Origin: Coralloluteibacterium stylophorae
GTDB lineage: Bacteria > Pseudomonadota > Gammaproteobacteria > Xanthomonadales > Xanthomonadaceae
Reading direction: 5' to 3'
Assembly: GCF_018122625.2 (NCBI RefSeq)
Contig: NZ_JAGQFT020000004.1
Location: forward strand, 186,001 to 250,000
DNA length: 64,000 nt
A model generated the notes under the pieces. That model had not been told where the DNA came from. It was given only the letters and a program-made list of their open reading frames with translations, and searched no databases. Within the stretch, counting starts at the first letter, position 1; every line of letters begins with the position of its first letter. Both the position numbers and the translations under genes were made by a program. Shown here one piece after another: positions 25,664-34,660 of this stretch.

Positions 25664-26893
25664 ATGCAGACCGACCAAGGACCTCCGGCCGTCACCGCCG
25701 CGCCGCCGGCCACCGGCGCCGCCTGCGCCAACTGCGGCACGCCGCTGCTGGGCGAGCACTGCTACGCCTGCGGGCAGCCGGTGCGCGGCCTGGTCCGGCA
25801 CTTCTCCTCGATCATCGGCGACTTCTTCGATTCGGTGTTCGAGCTCGACTCGCGGATCTTCTGCACGCTTGCGCCGCTGTTCTTCAGGCCGGGCCGCCTG
25901 AGCAGCGAGTATTTCGCGGGGCGGCGGGTGCGATACGTCAGCCCGGTGCGGCTGTACGTGTTCCTGAGCCTGGTCGCGTTCTTCGTGGCGCAGGTGAGCA
26001 TGCATCTCGACGCCGAGGTGGCCGCGGGCCCGGCCGACGCGGAGATCGCGGCCGATGTCGCCGGCAGCGACGTCGGCGCCGCGCTGCGAAACGCCGCCAC
26101 GGTCGAGGAGGCCGAGCGCGCGCGCGATGCCGCGCTGGCCGAGATCCGCGCGGCACGCGGGGACGCCGCTGGCGTGCCGGGCGTGGGCGCGGCACTGACG
26201 GTCGCCGAGGAGACGGTCGAGCGCAGCGCGCGCGAGCGCATCGAGGCGCTGCAGCGCGGCGCGGACGACGCGGCGCCCGACGACGACGCGTCCGACGGCG
26301 CATCCTCCACCGACGAGGGCGAACCGGTCCACTTCCGGTTCGGCGACGGGGCGAACTGGGACCCCGTGGCCAACCCGGTCGAGGTCGCGGGCGCGCCGGC
26401 CTTCTTCAACCGCTGGCTCAACCGCCAGATCGGCCGCGCGCAGGAGAACATCCCGCGCATCCGCGACAACCCCGACGCGTTCGTCGATGCCCTGGTCGGC
26501 GCGATCCCGACCACGCTGTTCGTGCTGCTGCCGGTGTTCGCGCTGATGCTGAAGGCGGCCTACCTGTTCAAGCGCCGGCTCTACATGGAACACCTGATCG
26601 TCGCGCTGCACAGCCACGCCTTCCTGTGCATGGCGCTGCTGGTGGGGGTGCTGCTGTACGACCTGAATACGTGGCTGGGACCGAAGTCCACGGCGGTGCA
26701 GGCCGTCCTCGGCCTGCTGCAGGCCGCGCTCTACCTGTGGATCCCGGTCTACCTGCTGCTGGCGCAGAAGCGCATCTACGCGCAGGGCTGGCCGATGACC
26801 CTGCTGAAGTACTTCGTCATCGGCAACCTCTACGTGATGCTGCTGAGCCTGGGACTGGTCGCCGCCAGCCTGACCAGCCTGGTCGCGATGTAG
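25664..26893 (+). CDS. DUF3667 membrane protein with N-terminal zinc-ribbon motif
   Basis: A 409-residue protein. Residues 18-40 hold CANCGTPLLGEHCYACGQP, a two-CxxC ribbon typical of DUF3667. A helix (RHFSSIIGDFFDSVFELDSRIFCTL) and a first TM (RLYVFLSLVAFFVAQVS) follow, then an acidic, helical soluble insert of about 150 residues, then four TM helices (TTLFVLLPVFALMLKAAY to the end). Function unknown. The strong GGGGAGGG box before the ATG fixes the start. Convergent with the DUF3106 gene, with only 4 bp between stops. Confidence 0.88.
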   Translation: MQTDQGPPAVTAAPPATGAACANCGTPLLGEHCYACGQPVRGLVRHFSSIIGDFFDSVFELDSRIFCTLAPLFFRPGRLSSEYFAGRRVRYVSPVRLYVFLSLVAFFVAQVSMHLDAEVAAGPADAEIAADVAGSDVGAALRNAATVEEAERARDAALAEIRAARGDAAGVPGVGAALTVAEETVERSARERIEALQRGADDAAPDDDASDGASSTDEGEPVHFRFGDGANWDPVANPVEVAGAPAFFNRWLNRQIGRAQENIPRIRDNPDAFVDALVGAIPTTLFVLLPVFALMLKAAYLFKRRLYMEHLIVALHSHAFLCMALLVGVLLYDLNTWLGPKSTAVQAVLGLLQAALYLWIPVYLLLAQKRIYAQGWPMTLLKYFVIGNLYVMLLSLGLVAASLTSLVAM

Positions 26894-26897
26894 GGGG

Positions 26898-27575
26898 TCA
26901 GCGGCCGACGCGGGCGCGCAGGAGCGCCGCGCGCGCGTCGGGCGCGGCCTCGAGCAGCTCCCGCCGCAGCGCGGCGCGATCGGCCTCGTCCAGGCGCCGG
27001 GCCAGCACGGCCAGATCCTCGCGCGCCTCGGGCGGGAGTGCGCGCAGCATCGCGAGCGTCGGCGCCCGCTCCTCCGGCGGCACGAAGGCCACGATCGGCC
27101 GGACCGCGCCGAACCAGCGCCCGGTCTCGGGCCCAAGCCGCCAGGCGGCGCGGGCGTCGGGATCGAGCGCCTCGAACTGCGCGCGCACCGCCGCGCGCTC
27201 GGCGTCCGGCAGGGCCAGGTAGCTGCGTTCGGCCGCGGCCACCTGCGCGCGCTCGTCCTGGCCCAGCCCACGCCAGTCGGCGTAGGCACCGCGGAGCTGC
27301 GCACGCTCGTCCGGCGACAGCGCGGCGAAGGCCTCGGCGCGGACGCGGTAGGCCGCCTGCGCCTCCGGCCCCATCGCCGCCCAGACGCGGGCGTTGTCCA
27401 GCAGCCGGCTGCGGGCGTCGCCGGGCAGCGCGTCCCATCCCGCCTGCCAGGGCGCCAGCACCCCGCGGACGGCGGGATCGACGTCCGTCCAGGCCGGCGC
27501 TCCGCCCTGCGCGGCCACGCCCGCGGCGAGGCCGAGGCCACAGAGCGCGGCAAAGCAGAAGGCGTTACGGCGCAT
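26898..27575 (-). CDS. DUF3106 periplasmic protein
   Basis: A 225-residue exported protein (signal peptide 1-22, GVAAQG). The mature part is all helical with repeated short motifs: WQAGWDALPGDARSRLLDNARVWAAMGPEAQ, LSPDERAQLRGAYADWRGL and LPPEAREDLAVLARRLDEADRAALRRELLEAAPDARAALL. DUF3106 proteins resemble periplasmic helical sensors of the LTxxQ/CnrX sort only loosely. The first 11 bp lie inside the end of the sigma-factor-like gene, so translation is probably coupled and the two products are likely to work together. Confidence 0.85.
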   Translation of the reverse strand: MRRNAFCFAALCGLGLAAGVAAQGGAPAWTDVDPAVRGVLAPWQAGWDALPGDARSRLLDNARVWAAMGPEAQAAYRVRAEAFAALSPDERAQLRGAYADWRGLGQDERAQVAAAERSYLALPDAERAAVRAQFEALDPDARAAWRLGPETGRWFGAVRPIVAFVPPEERAPTLAMLRALPPEAREDLAVLARRLDEADRAALRRELLEAAPDARAALLRARVGR

Positions 27576-28470
27576 CGTCGTCCTCCGGGGCCGGGTCGGC
27601 GGCCACGGCGCCTTCCGCGGCGTACCAGGAGAAGAAGTCCAGGCGCTGCGCCAGGCGCGCGCCGTCGGGATCGGCATGCATCTCGAAGTCGGGGTCGGCC
27701 AGCAGCTCGGCCTCAGGCGTCAGCGTCCGCACCGGCGTTTCCGCCGGCAAGGCCTGCATCGCGCCCGGCGGCAACGGGGGCACGGCGGGCGGCACGAAGG
27801 TCCAGGCGAAGGCGGCCGCGACCGCCGCCAGCGCCAGCCACAGCGCCAGGCGCATGCCGGGACGCGGTGCGGCGTCGCGTTCGCGGCGGGGGGCCGGTGC
27901 CGGCTCGGGGGCGGGCGCCGGCAGCGGGCGTTCCCGCGCCACCGCCTCGCGTACCCGCGCCAGATGGTCGCGGACGTCCTGCGGCAGATCGCGCACGCGC
28001 GCCTGCAGGGCGTCGCGCAGGGCCTGCAGCTCGCCCTCCGCGTCTCCCGACGCGGCCGACCGCAGGTCCTGCAGCGCGCGCGCGAGCGCGTGCCGGTATG
28101 CCTTCTCGGACACGCCCATGGCGCGGGCGCCCTCATGCAGGGGCAGTCCCGCGACCAGCCGCAGCAGCAGGGCCGCACGCGGTCCGGGAGTGATCGCGGC
28201 CAGCGCCGCGACGGCCGGGTCGGGCGCGGCCAGGGGCGCCCCGCGCAGCTCCGGCTGGGCGATCAGCCGCGACCAGAACGCCAGCGGCCAGTCCGCCATC
28301 GCCAGCGCACCGGCGCGCGCCCGCAGCTCGACCAGGGCGGCAGCCAGCGCCGCGTGCGCGCGCGGCGCCTGCCCGCAGTGGGCTTCGGCGAAGACGTAGC
28401 CGCGACGCTCGATGCCGCGCACGAAGGCGGCGAAGGCGGCGGGCGAGACCGGGGGGAACTGGGCGACCAC
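27565..28470 (-). CDS. sigma-70-like (region 4 HTH) protein with transmembrane anchor
   Basis: A 301-residue protein starting at GTG behind a strong GGGAGG box. Residues 8-75 look like a degenerate ECF region 2 (FVRGIERRGYVFAEAHC ... WPLAFWSRL). Residues 95-135 are a sigma region 4 HTH: PRAALLLRLVAGLPLHEGARAMGVSEKAYRHALARALQDLR. A basic/Pro linker leads to a TM helix (MRLALWLALAAVAAAFAWTFV, about 205-225) and a short C-terminal domain ending FFSWYAAEGAVAADPAPEDDDAP. The HTH plus membrane anchor suggests a membrane-held regulator, perhaps a sigma factor with a built-in anti-sigma segment. It overlaps the DUF3106 gene by 11 bp. Confidence 0.75.
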   Translation of the reverse strand: MVAQFPPVSPAAFAAFVRGIERRGYVFAEAHCGQAPRAHAALAAALVELRARAGALAMADWPLAFWSRLIAQPELRGAPLAAPDPAVAALAAITPGPRAALLLRLVAGLPLHEGARAMGVSEKAYRHALARALQDLRSAASGDAEGELQALRDALQARVRDLPQDVRDHLARVREAVARERPLPAPAPEPAPAPRRERDAAPRPGMRLALWLALAAVAAAFAWTFVPPAVPPLPPGAMQALPAETPVRTLTPEAELLADPDFEMHADPDGARLAQRLDFFSWYAAEGAVAADPAPEDDDAP

Positions 28471-28568
28471 TAGGCCTCCCGCCTCGATCGCGTGGACCCC
28501 GCCGGGTCAGCCGGGTACTGCGGCTGGCGGGGCGGGAGGATGGACCGGGGCGGAAGGGTGTCGGACAT
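28470..28568 (-). CDS. possible 32-aa upstream ORF coupled to the sigma-like gene
   Basis: A short Pro/Arg-rich frame, MSDTLPPRSILPPRQPQYPAD..., ends TAG exactly at the GTG start of the sigma-like gene (TAGTG, one-base overlap). Such overlap would allow translation re-initiation. No ribosome binding site is seen before its own ATG, and no homologue is known to me, so it may be a leader peptide or chance. Confidence 0.25.
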   Translation of the reverse strand: MSDTLPPRSILPPRQPQYPADPAGSTRSRREA

Positions 28569-28793
28569 GCGCGACTGCGAGGGGCGGCGCGCCGATTCTA
28601 GCGCCGCGCGGCGCCGCACGCGGACTTGACTGGACGCGGAAACCTGCTCTCCCAGGCGGGGCGCGGGATTCCGCGGATCGCGGTTGTACACAAGCCGGAA
28701 CGAACTCCGGAAAGGCGGGCCGCGCTGCGCGTTTCACGCTGCGGAAACGCGGCATGCACAAGCAACCTGTTGAAACGCAAGGAGAAGCACGCG

Positions 28794-28940
28794 ATGGCTA
28801 AAATTTGTCCAGATTGTGAACGAGCCCACGTCTACCCCGCCTGGGGCCGCTTTCCCCCGCTTCGTCCACATGGTTATCCACAGATCGTGTGGATAAGGAT
28901 CTTTTCCATTTGGGGACGGGGAGTTGCCCGCCACTCGTGA
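28794..28940 (+). CDS. possible small protein (48 aa) in the AT-rich region
   Basis: The ATG is preceded by AAGGAG at good spacing and opens MAKICPDCERAHVYPAWGRF, a possible half zinc knuckle (CPDC), ending IFSIWGRGVARHS. Codon use in the first ten codons is AT-rich and unlike the neighbours. The frame runs through the DnaA boxes. The ribosome binding site is the only positive sign; the coding potential is doubtful. Confidence 0.25.
   Translation: MAKICPDCERAHVYPAWGRFPPLRPHGYPQIVWIRIFSIWGRGVARHS
28874..28896. promoter_or_regulatory. inverted pair of perfect DnaA boxes
   Basis: TTATCCACA at 28874-28882 and its complement TGTGGATAA at 28888-28896 are separated by GATCG. Both 9-mers equal the high-affinity E. 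coli consensus. In a genome this GC-rich, two such matches 5 bp apart are unlikely by chance. DnaA binding is therefore expected here, either at a replication origin or at a DnaA-titrating or DnaA-reactivating site, or for regulation of priA. Confidence 0.7.
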
Positions 28941-29020
28941 CGCAGCGGCGAGGAATCTCCGGCAACTGCGACCGTGTCGGCCCGGCCGGCGCCGGCCCGA
29001 GCGGCGACTAGACTGGACGC

Positions 29021-31225
29021 ATGTCCGACCCGTCTCCGACGCTCCTGCGCGTCGCCCTGCCCGTTCCCCTGCCGCAGCTGTTCGACTACCTCCCGCCCGA
29101 GGGGACGCCGGCGACGCCGGACCTGGTCGGGTGCCGCGTGCGGGTTCGGTTCGGGCCGGCGGAGAAGATCGGTGTCGTGGCTGCGGTGGCGCCGGCGGAT
29201 GCGGAGACGCCGTCGACCCTGCGCGAGGCGCTGCAGGTGATCGATGCCGACCCGCTGCTCGGCGGCGAGCTGCTGGCGACCCTGGACTGGATCGCGCGCT
29301 ACTACCACGAGCCCCTGGGCGAGGTGCTCGCGACCGCCCTGCCGGTGGCGCTGCGCGGCGGCGAGCCGCTGCCCGACACCGCCACCTGGGGCTGGCGCCT
29401 CACCGAGGACGGCCGCCGGGCGCGGGCACGCCTGCGTGCCGGCTCGCGTCCGCGGGCGCTGGCGGACCGGATCGATGCGGACGCCGTGGCCGAAGCCGTG
29501 CTCGACGCCGGGACGCCGGGCTGGCGAGCCGCGGCCCGCGGGCTGCACCGGCGTGGCTATGCGGAGCGGGTGGCGTTCGCGACGCGTGCACCTTCGGCAG
29601 GCGGCGAGATGCCGGTGCTGCGGGACGAACAGCAGGCCGCCGCGGACGCGCTGCGCGCTTCGCTGGGCCGCTTCGCGCCGATGCTGCTCGAGGGCGTCAC
29701 CGGCAGCGGCAAGACCGAGGTCTACCTCGACGCCATCGCCGCCTGCCTCGAACGCGGCACCCAGGCGCTGGTGCTGGTGCCCGAGATCGGGCTGACGCCG
29801 CAGACCCTCGCCCGCTTCCGGCGCCGCCTCGGCGTGCCGGTCGAGGTGCTGCACTCCGGGCTCGCCGACGGCGAGCGCGCCCGCGTGTGGACCGCCTGCG
29901 CCCGCGGCCAGGCGCGGGTGGTCATCGGCACGCGATCGGCGGTGTTCGTCCCGCTGCCCGAGCCTGGCCTGATCGTGGTCGACGAGGAGCACGACGCGTC
30001 CTACAAGCAGCAGGAGGGCGTCCGTTACCACGCCCGCGACATCGCCCTGGTGCGCGCGCGCGCGCTGGCGGTGCCGGTGGTGCTCGGCAGCGCCACGCCG
30101 GCGCTGGAGTCGCTGCACAACGCGCTGTCCGGCCGCTATGCGCATCACCGCCTGGGCCAGCGCGCGACCGGCGCGCGTGCGCCGGCGGTGCGCGTCATCG
30201 ACGTGCGCAAGCGACGCCTCGAGGCCGGCCTGTCGGAGGAACTGCTGCAGGCTCTGCGGGCCACGCTCGAGCGCGGCGAGCAGGCGCTGGTGTTCAAGAA
30301 CCGGCGCGGCTACGCGCCGGTGCTGCTCTGCCACGACTGCGGCTGGAGCGCGCAGTGCCGACGCTGCGACGCGCCCATGACCGTGCATGCGCGCGGCGGA
30401 CGCCTGATCTGCCACCACTGCGGTGCGCGCGCGAGCGCGCCCAGGGCCTGCCCCGATTGCGCCAGCCTCGCCCTGCAGCCGCAGGGCGCCGGCACCGAGC
30501 GCATCGAGGACGCGCTGGCGGAGGCGTTCCCCGATGCGCTGCGCCTGCGCATCGACCGCGGCACCACCCAGCGCCGTGGCGCGCTGGAGCAGCACCTGGC
30601 CACGCTCGGCGACGGCCCCGGCATCCTGATCGGTACGCAGATGCTGGCCAAGGGCCACGACCTGCCGCGGCTGACGCTGGTCGCCGTGGTCGGGGTCGAC
30701 GAAGGCCTGCACAGCGCCGACTTCCGCGCCCCCGAGCGCCTGGCGCAACTGCTGATCCAGGTCGCCGGCCGCGCCGGCCGCGCCGACCGGCCGGGCCAGG
30801 TGCTGCTGCAGACCCACCATCCCGAGCACCCGCTGCTGCATACGCTGCTGGGCGGCGGCTACCCGGCCTTCGCCGCGCTCGAACTCGCCGAGCGCGAGGC
30901 CGCGCGCCTGCCGCCCTACGCGCACATGGCCCTGCTGCGCGCCGACGCCCTCACCGACGCCGCAGTCGGCGATTTCCTCGGGGCCGCGCGCGGCATCCTT
31001 GCGCCCGATCCCGCGGGTGGCGACGCCGGCGTCGCCGTGCACGGCCCGATGCCGGCGCCGATGGCGCGGCGCGCCGGCCGCGTCCGCGGCCAGCTGCTGC
31101 TGATGGCGGCGACGCGCCCGGCCCTGCACCGCGCGCTCGGGCGCTGGATCCCGCAGCTCTACGCACTGCCCGCCGCGCGTCGGGTGCGCTGGTCGCTGGA
31201 CGTCGATCCCGTCGATCTCTACTGA
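29021..31225 (+). CDS. priA: primosomal protein N' (PriA replication-restart helicase)
   Basis: A 734-residue superfamily 2 helicase that reloads the replisome at stalled forks. The N-terminal DNA-binding domain starts LLRVALPVPLPQLFDYLPPEG. Helicase motifs are GVTGSGKTEVYL (Walker A), LVPEIGLTPQ, VVDEEHDASYKQQEG (DEEH), LGSATPALES, and GTQMLAKGHDLPRLTLV with [13 protein letters not shown]. The eight zinc-binding cysteines occur in CHDCGWSAQCRRCDAP and CHHCGARASAPRACPDC. Full length. The upstream region contains DnaA boxes. Confidence 0.97.
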   Translation: MSDPSPTLLRVALPVPLPQLFDYLPPEGTPATPDLVGCRVRVRFGPAEKIGVVAAVAPADAETPSTLREALQVIDADPLLGGELLATLDWIARYYHEPLGEVLATALPVALRGGEPLPDTATWGWRLTEDGRRARARLRAGSRPRALADRIDADAVAEAVLDAGTPGWRAAARGLHRRGYAERVAFATRAPSAGGEMPVLRDEQQAAADALRASLGRFAPMLLEGVTGSGKTEVYLDAIAACLERGTQALVLVPEIGLTPQTLARFRRRLGVPVEVLHSGLADGERARVWTACARGQARVVIGTRSAVFVPLPEPGLIVVDEEHDASYKQQEGVRYHARDIALVRARALAVPVVLGSATPALESLHNALSGRYAHHRLGQRATGARAPAVRVIDVRKRRLEAGLSEELLQALRATLERGEQALVFKNRRGYAPVLLCHDCGWSAQCRRCDAPMTVHARGGRLICHHCGARASAPRACPDCASLALQPQGAGTERIEDALAEAFPDALRLRIDRGTTQRRGALEQHLATLGDGPGILIGTQMLAKGHDLPRLTLVAVVGVDEGLHSADFRAPERLAQLLIQVAGRAGRADRPGQVLLQTHHPEHPLLHTLLGGGYPAFAALELAEREAARLPPYAHMALLRADALTDAAVGDFLGAARGILAPDPAGGDAGVAVHGPMPAPMARRAGRVRGQLLLMAATRPALHRALGRWIPQLYALPAARRVRWSLDVDPVDLY

Positions 31226-31294
31226 GCCCGCCTCGACACCCGGCGTGCCGGCGACGTGCTATCGCTGTCGGTCCGTGTCCGCTGGAAGCCATCG

Positions 31295-32578
31295 ATGCAG
31301 CAGCAGCCACCCCGCGTCGTCGTGATCGGCGGCGGCTTCGCCGGACTCGAGGCCGTGCGCGGCCTCGCCGACGCCGCTGTCCGCGTCACCCTCGTCGACC
31401 GCGCCAACCACCACCTGTTCCAGCCCCTGCTGTACCAGGTCGCCACCGCCGGCATGGCCGCGCCCAGCATCGCCATGCCGCTGCGACGGCTGCTGCGCCG
31501 GCAACGGAATGCCGAAGTGCTGATGGCCGAGGTCGCCGGTATCGATGCGGACGCGCGGCGGGTGACGCTGGCCGGCGGCGGCAGCCTCGACTACGACCAC
31601 CTCGTGGTCGCGGCCGGCGCCGCCCACGCCTATTTCGGCAACGACCACTGGGCCCGGTACGCGCCGGGACTCAAGACCCTCGACGATGCGCTGGCGATCC
31701 GCCGCCGGATCCTGCTCGCCTTCGAATGCGCCGAGCGCGAGCACGACGCCGCGGCGCGCGCGCACTGGCTGCATTTCGTGGTCATCGGCGGCGGCGCCAC
31801 CGGCGTCGAGCTGGCCGGTACGTTGGCCGAGATCGCGCGGCACACGCTGGCGCACGAGTTCCGCCATTTCGACGCGGGCTCCGCCCGGGTCGTCCTCGTC
31901 GAGGCCGGCCCGCGGATCCTGGCCGGCTATCCCGAACCGCTGTCGGACGCGGCGCGCCGGCAGCTGGAGTCGCTGGGGGTCGAGGTCCGCCTGGACAGCC
32001 CGGTGACCGACGTCGACGCGCAGGGCGTGGCGCTCGGCGAGAGCGGCCGCATCGACGCGCGCACGATCCTCTGGGCCGCGGGCGTGGCCGCCTCGCCGCT
32101 CGGGAGCTGTCTGCCGGGCGGGCGCGACCGCGCCGGGCGGGTGCGGGTGGAACCCGACCTCAGCCTCCCCGGCCACCCCGAGATCTCGGTCGCCGGCGAC
32201 CTCGCCACGCTCGAGCAGGACGGCGAGCCGGTGCCGGGGGTCGCTGCCGCCGCCAAGCAGATGGGCGCCCACGTCGCCCGCGCGATCCGCGCGCGGCTGG
32301 AGGGACGCGCGCCGCCACCGTTCCGCTACCGTGACTACGGCTCGATGGCGACCATCGGCCGCGGCCGCGCCATCGCGGTCATCGCCGGGCGCCGGCTGAC
32401 CGGCGCGCTGGCCTGGTGGGTCTGGCTGTTCGCCCACGTCCTGTTCCTCGCGGGCTTCCGCAACCGGATCGTGGTCCTTGTGGACTGGGCCTGGGCCTAC
32501 GTCAGCTGGCGCCGCAACGCGCGCATCATCCTCGGCGCCGCGCCACGCGCCGGCACCGACGAGGCCGACGCGGGATGA
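31295..32578 (+). CDS. ndh: type II NADH dehydrogenase (NDH-2 family)
   Basis: A 427-residue FAD-dependent oxidoreductase. Dinucleotide motifs are VVVIGGGFAGLEAVRGL (FAD) and FVVIGGGATGVELAGTLAE (NADH); LLYQVATAGMAAP and SVAGDLATLEQDGEPVPGVAAAAKQMG are typical of NDH-2. The C-terminal region GALAWWVWLFAHVLFLAGFRNRIVVLVDWAW is a hydrophobic membrane-attachment segment. The enzyme passes electrons from NADH to quinone without pumping protons. The start MQQQPP is just before the first strand; a 13-residue extension upstream is less likely. Confidence 0.93.
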   Translation: MQQQPPRVVVIGGGFAGLEAVRGLADAAVRVTLVDRANHHLFQPLLYQVATAGMAAPSIAMPLRRLLRRQRNAEVLMAEVAGIDADARRVTLAGGGSLDYDHLVVAAGAAHAYFGNDHWARYAPGLKTLDDALAIRRRILLAFECAEREHDAAARAHWLHFVVIGGGATGVELAGTLAEIARHTLAHEFRHFDAGSARVVLVEAGPRILAGYPEPLSDAARRQLESLGVEVRLDSPVTDVDAQGVALGESGRIDARTILWAAGVAASPLGSCLPGGRDRAGRVRVEPDLSLPGHPEISVAGDLATLEQDGEPVPGVAAAAKQMGAHVARAIRARLEGRAPPPFRYRDYGSMATIGRGRAIAVIAGRRLTGALAWWVWLFAHVLFLAGFRNRIVVLVDWAWAYVSWRRNARIILGAAPRAGTDEADAG

Positions 32579-32584
32579 GCAGGC

Positions 32585-33634
32585 CTACAGCCGCGTCGAG
32601 GACGGCAGCCGGATCGCCCGCCCGTCGTCCAGCCGCAGCGTGCCCGGCCCCAGCTGTTCGGTGTCGGCGTCGATGGTGATGAAGTCGGCGACCACGCGGC
32701 CGCTGCCGCGCGAGCCGGCGATGTCGAACACGAAGGTGTCCTCGCCCGGCGCGGCCTCGGTCGCGTCGGCGTCCATCTCCAGCACCATGATCTCGCCGAT
32801 GTGCTCGGCGACCGCGGCGTCCGCCTGCAGCGCGGCCTGGGCCTGTTCCTGGAACATCCGCATGCCCTCGGCGTAGAGCGCGTCGATGTCCAGGCCGGAT
32901 CCGGTCCGCGCCTGCGCGTCCGGATAGGGACTGCCGACCTCGAGCTCGCGCCCGTCCTCGAGCGTGAGGGTGCCCTCGCCGAGCCACTCGCTGTAGGCGT
33001 CGACGGTGATGAACGGCGCGACGACGCGGCCGCGCCCGCGCTCGCCGACCAGGTCGAACACGAATACGTCCGCGCCCGGATGGGCCATGCTCGCGTCCTC
33101 GTCCATCTCGCTGGACAGGATCCGTCCGAGCTCGGCGGCGATGGCCGGATCGGCAGCCATGGCGGCCTCGGCCTGGGCGCGGAAGTCCAGCGGCGCATCG
33201 CCGTCGCTCCACGCCGCGTCGGCGTCGACCTCGCCGAGCTCGAACCGGCTGCCGTCGGTCAGCACCAGGCTGCCGCTGGCGACCCGCTCGTGATCGGCGT
33301 CGACCGTCTCGAAATCGGCGGTGACGGTGCCCGCGCCGCGGTCGCCGCGGACCTCGAAGACGAGTTCGGAGCCGGGCGCGTCGCCGGTGGCGACGAGGTC
33401 CAGCGACATGTCCTGGATGGTGCCGATCTGCTCGGCCACCGCGGGCTCGGCCTGCAGCGCCGCCTGCGCCTGCTCGCGGTAGGCACCCCAGGCCCAGGAC
33501 AGCAGGCCGCCGATGGCCAGCACGACCAGCAGGCCGACCGCGAGGAGGCCGCCGAGCAGCCACCACACCAGCCGGCTGCCGCCGTTGGCGGGAGAGGCGG
33601 GAACGGGCGTGGACGACTGGACCAGGGTGCTCAT
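32585..33634 (-). CDS. membrane-anchored protein with three Coa1-like repeats
   Basis: A 349-residue protein with one N-terminal TM helix (RLVWWLLGGLLAVGLLVVLAIGGLL, about 22-46). The rest is three copies of a roughly 95-residue unit. Each contains ADPAIAxxIG-type and ExD segments, then FVFDxxGxRGxGRVVADFITVDAD and a GTLxLDDGR ending. The unit resembles the Coa1/Tim21-like domain of cytochrome-oxidase assembly proteins, an identification by eye only. Repeats 2 and 3 are closest to each other. The start is MSTLVQS. It converges with ndh, with a 6-bp gap. Confidence 0.7.
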   Translation of the reverse strand: MSTLVQSSTPVPASPANGGSRLVWWLLGGLLAVGLLVVLAIGGLLSWAWGAYREQAQAALQAEPAVAEQIGTIQDMSLDLVATGDAPGSELVFEVRGDRGAGTVTADFETVDADHERVASGSLVLTDGSRFELGEVDADAAWSDGDAPLDFRAQAEAAMAADPAIAAELGRILSSEMDEDASMAHPGADVFVFDLVGERGRGRVVAPFITVDAYSEWLGEGTLTLEDGRELEVGSPYPDAQARTGSGLDIDALYAEGMRMFQEQAQAALQADAAVAEHIGEIMVLEMDADATEAAPGEDTFVFDIAGSRGSGRVVADFITIDADTEQLGPGTLRLDDGRAIRLPSSTRL

Positions 33635-33713
33635 GACGGGGCTCGCGGGGAAGGGATGCGAGTTTCGCATGCGCGCGCGAGCGGCGCAGGGCGGCGGTGC
33701 CCCCCGGATACGC

Positions 33714-33740
33714 GAAGGGCTCCCGACGAGGGAGCCCTTC
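33714..33740 (-). terminator. hairpin downstream of rpoH
   Basis: A perfect 11-bp stem (GAAGGGCTCCC pairing with its complement) and a 5-nt loop lie 22 bp after the rpoH stop and upstream of the Coa1-repeat gene, which is on the same strand. There is no T-tract, so termination may be partial or need Rho, but the isolated, strong hairpin is well placed. Confidence 0.6.
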
Positions 33741-33761
33741 CACTGCGGAAGGTGCCGCGGC

Positions 33762-34649
<888 letters not shown>

Positions 34650-34660
34650 GGCGTCGGATC

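Larger units (their letters stand above)
28569..29020. other. AT-rich divergent intergenic region with DnaA-box cluster
   Basis: Between the sigma-like gene (leftward) and priA (rightward) lies a region whose part 28780-28915 is far richer in A+T than the rest of the window. It holds two perfect DnaA boxes in inverted orientation (28874-28896) and weaker box-like 9-mers at 28684 (TTGTACACA), 28805 (TTGTCCAGA) and 28862 (TCGTCCACA). An AT-rich stretch GGATCTTTTCC follows the box pair. A TAGACT -10-like hexamer precedes priA at about 29008. No dnaA, dnaN or gidA gene is in the window. Confidence 0.6.

Noticed and set aside
28569-29020. Definite chromosomal origin call
   Set aside because: Only two perfect DnaA boxes are present, and dnaA, dnaN, gyrB, recF and gidA are not in the window. 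In Xanthomonas the origin is placed near dnaA. Kept as a finding instead of an oriC annotation.
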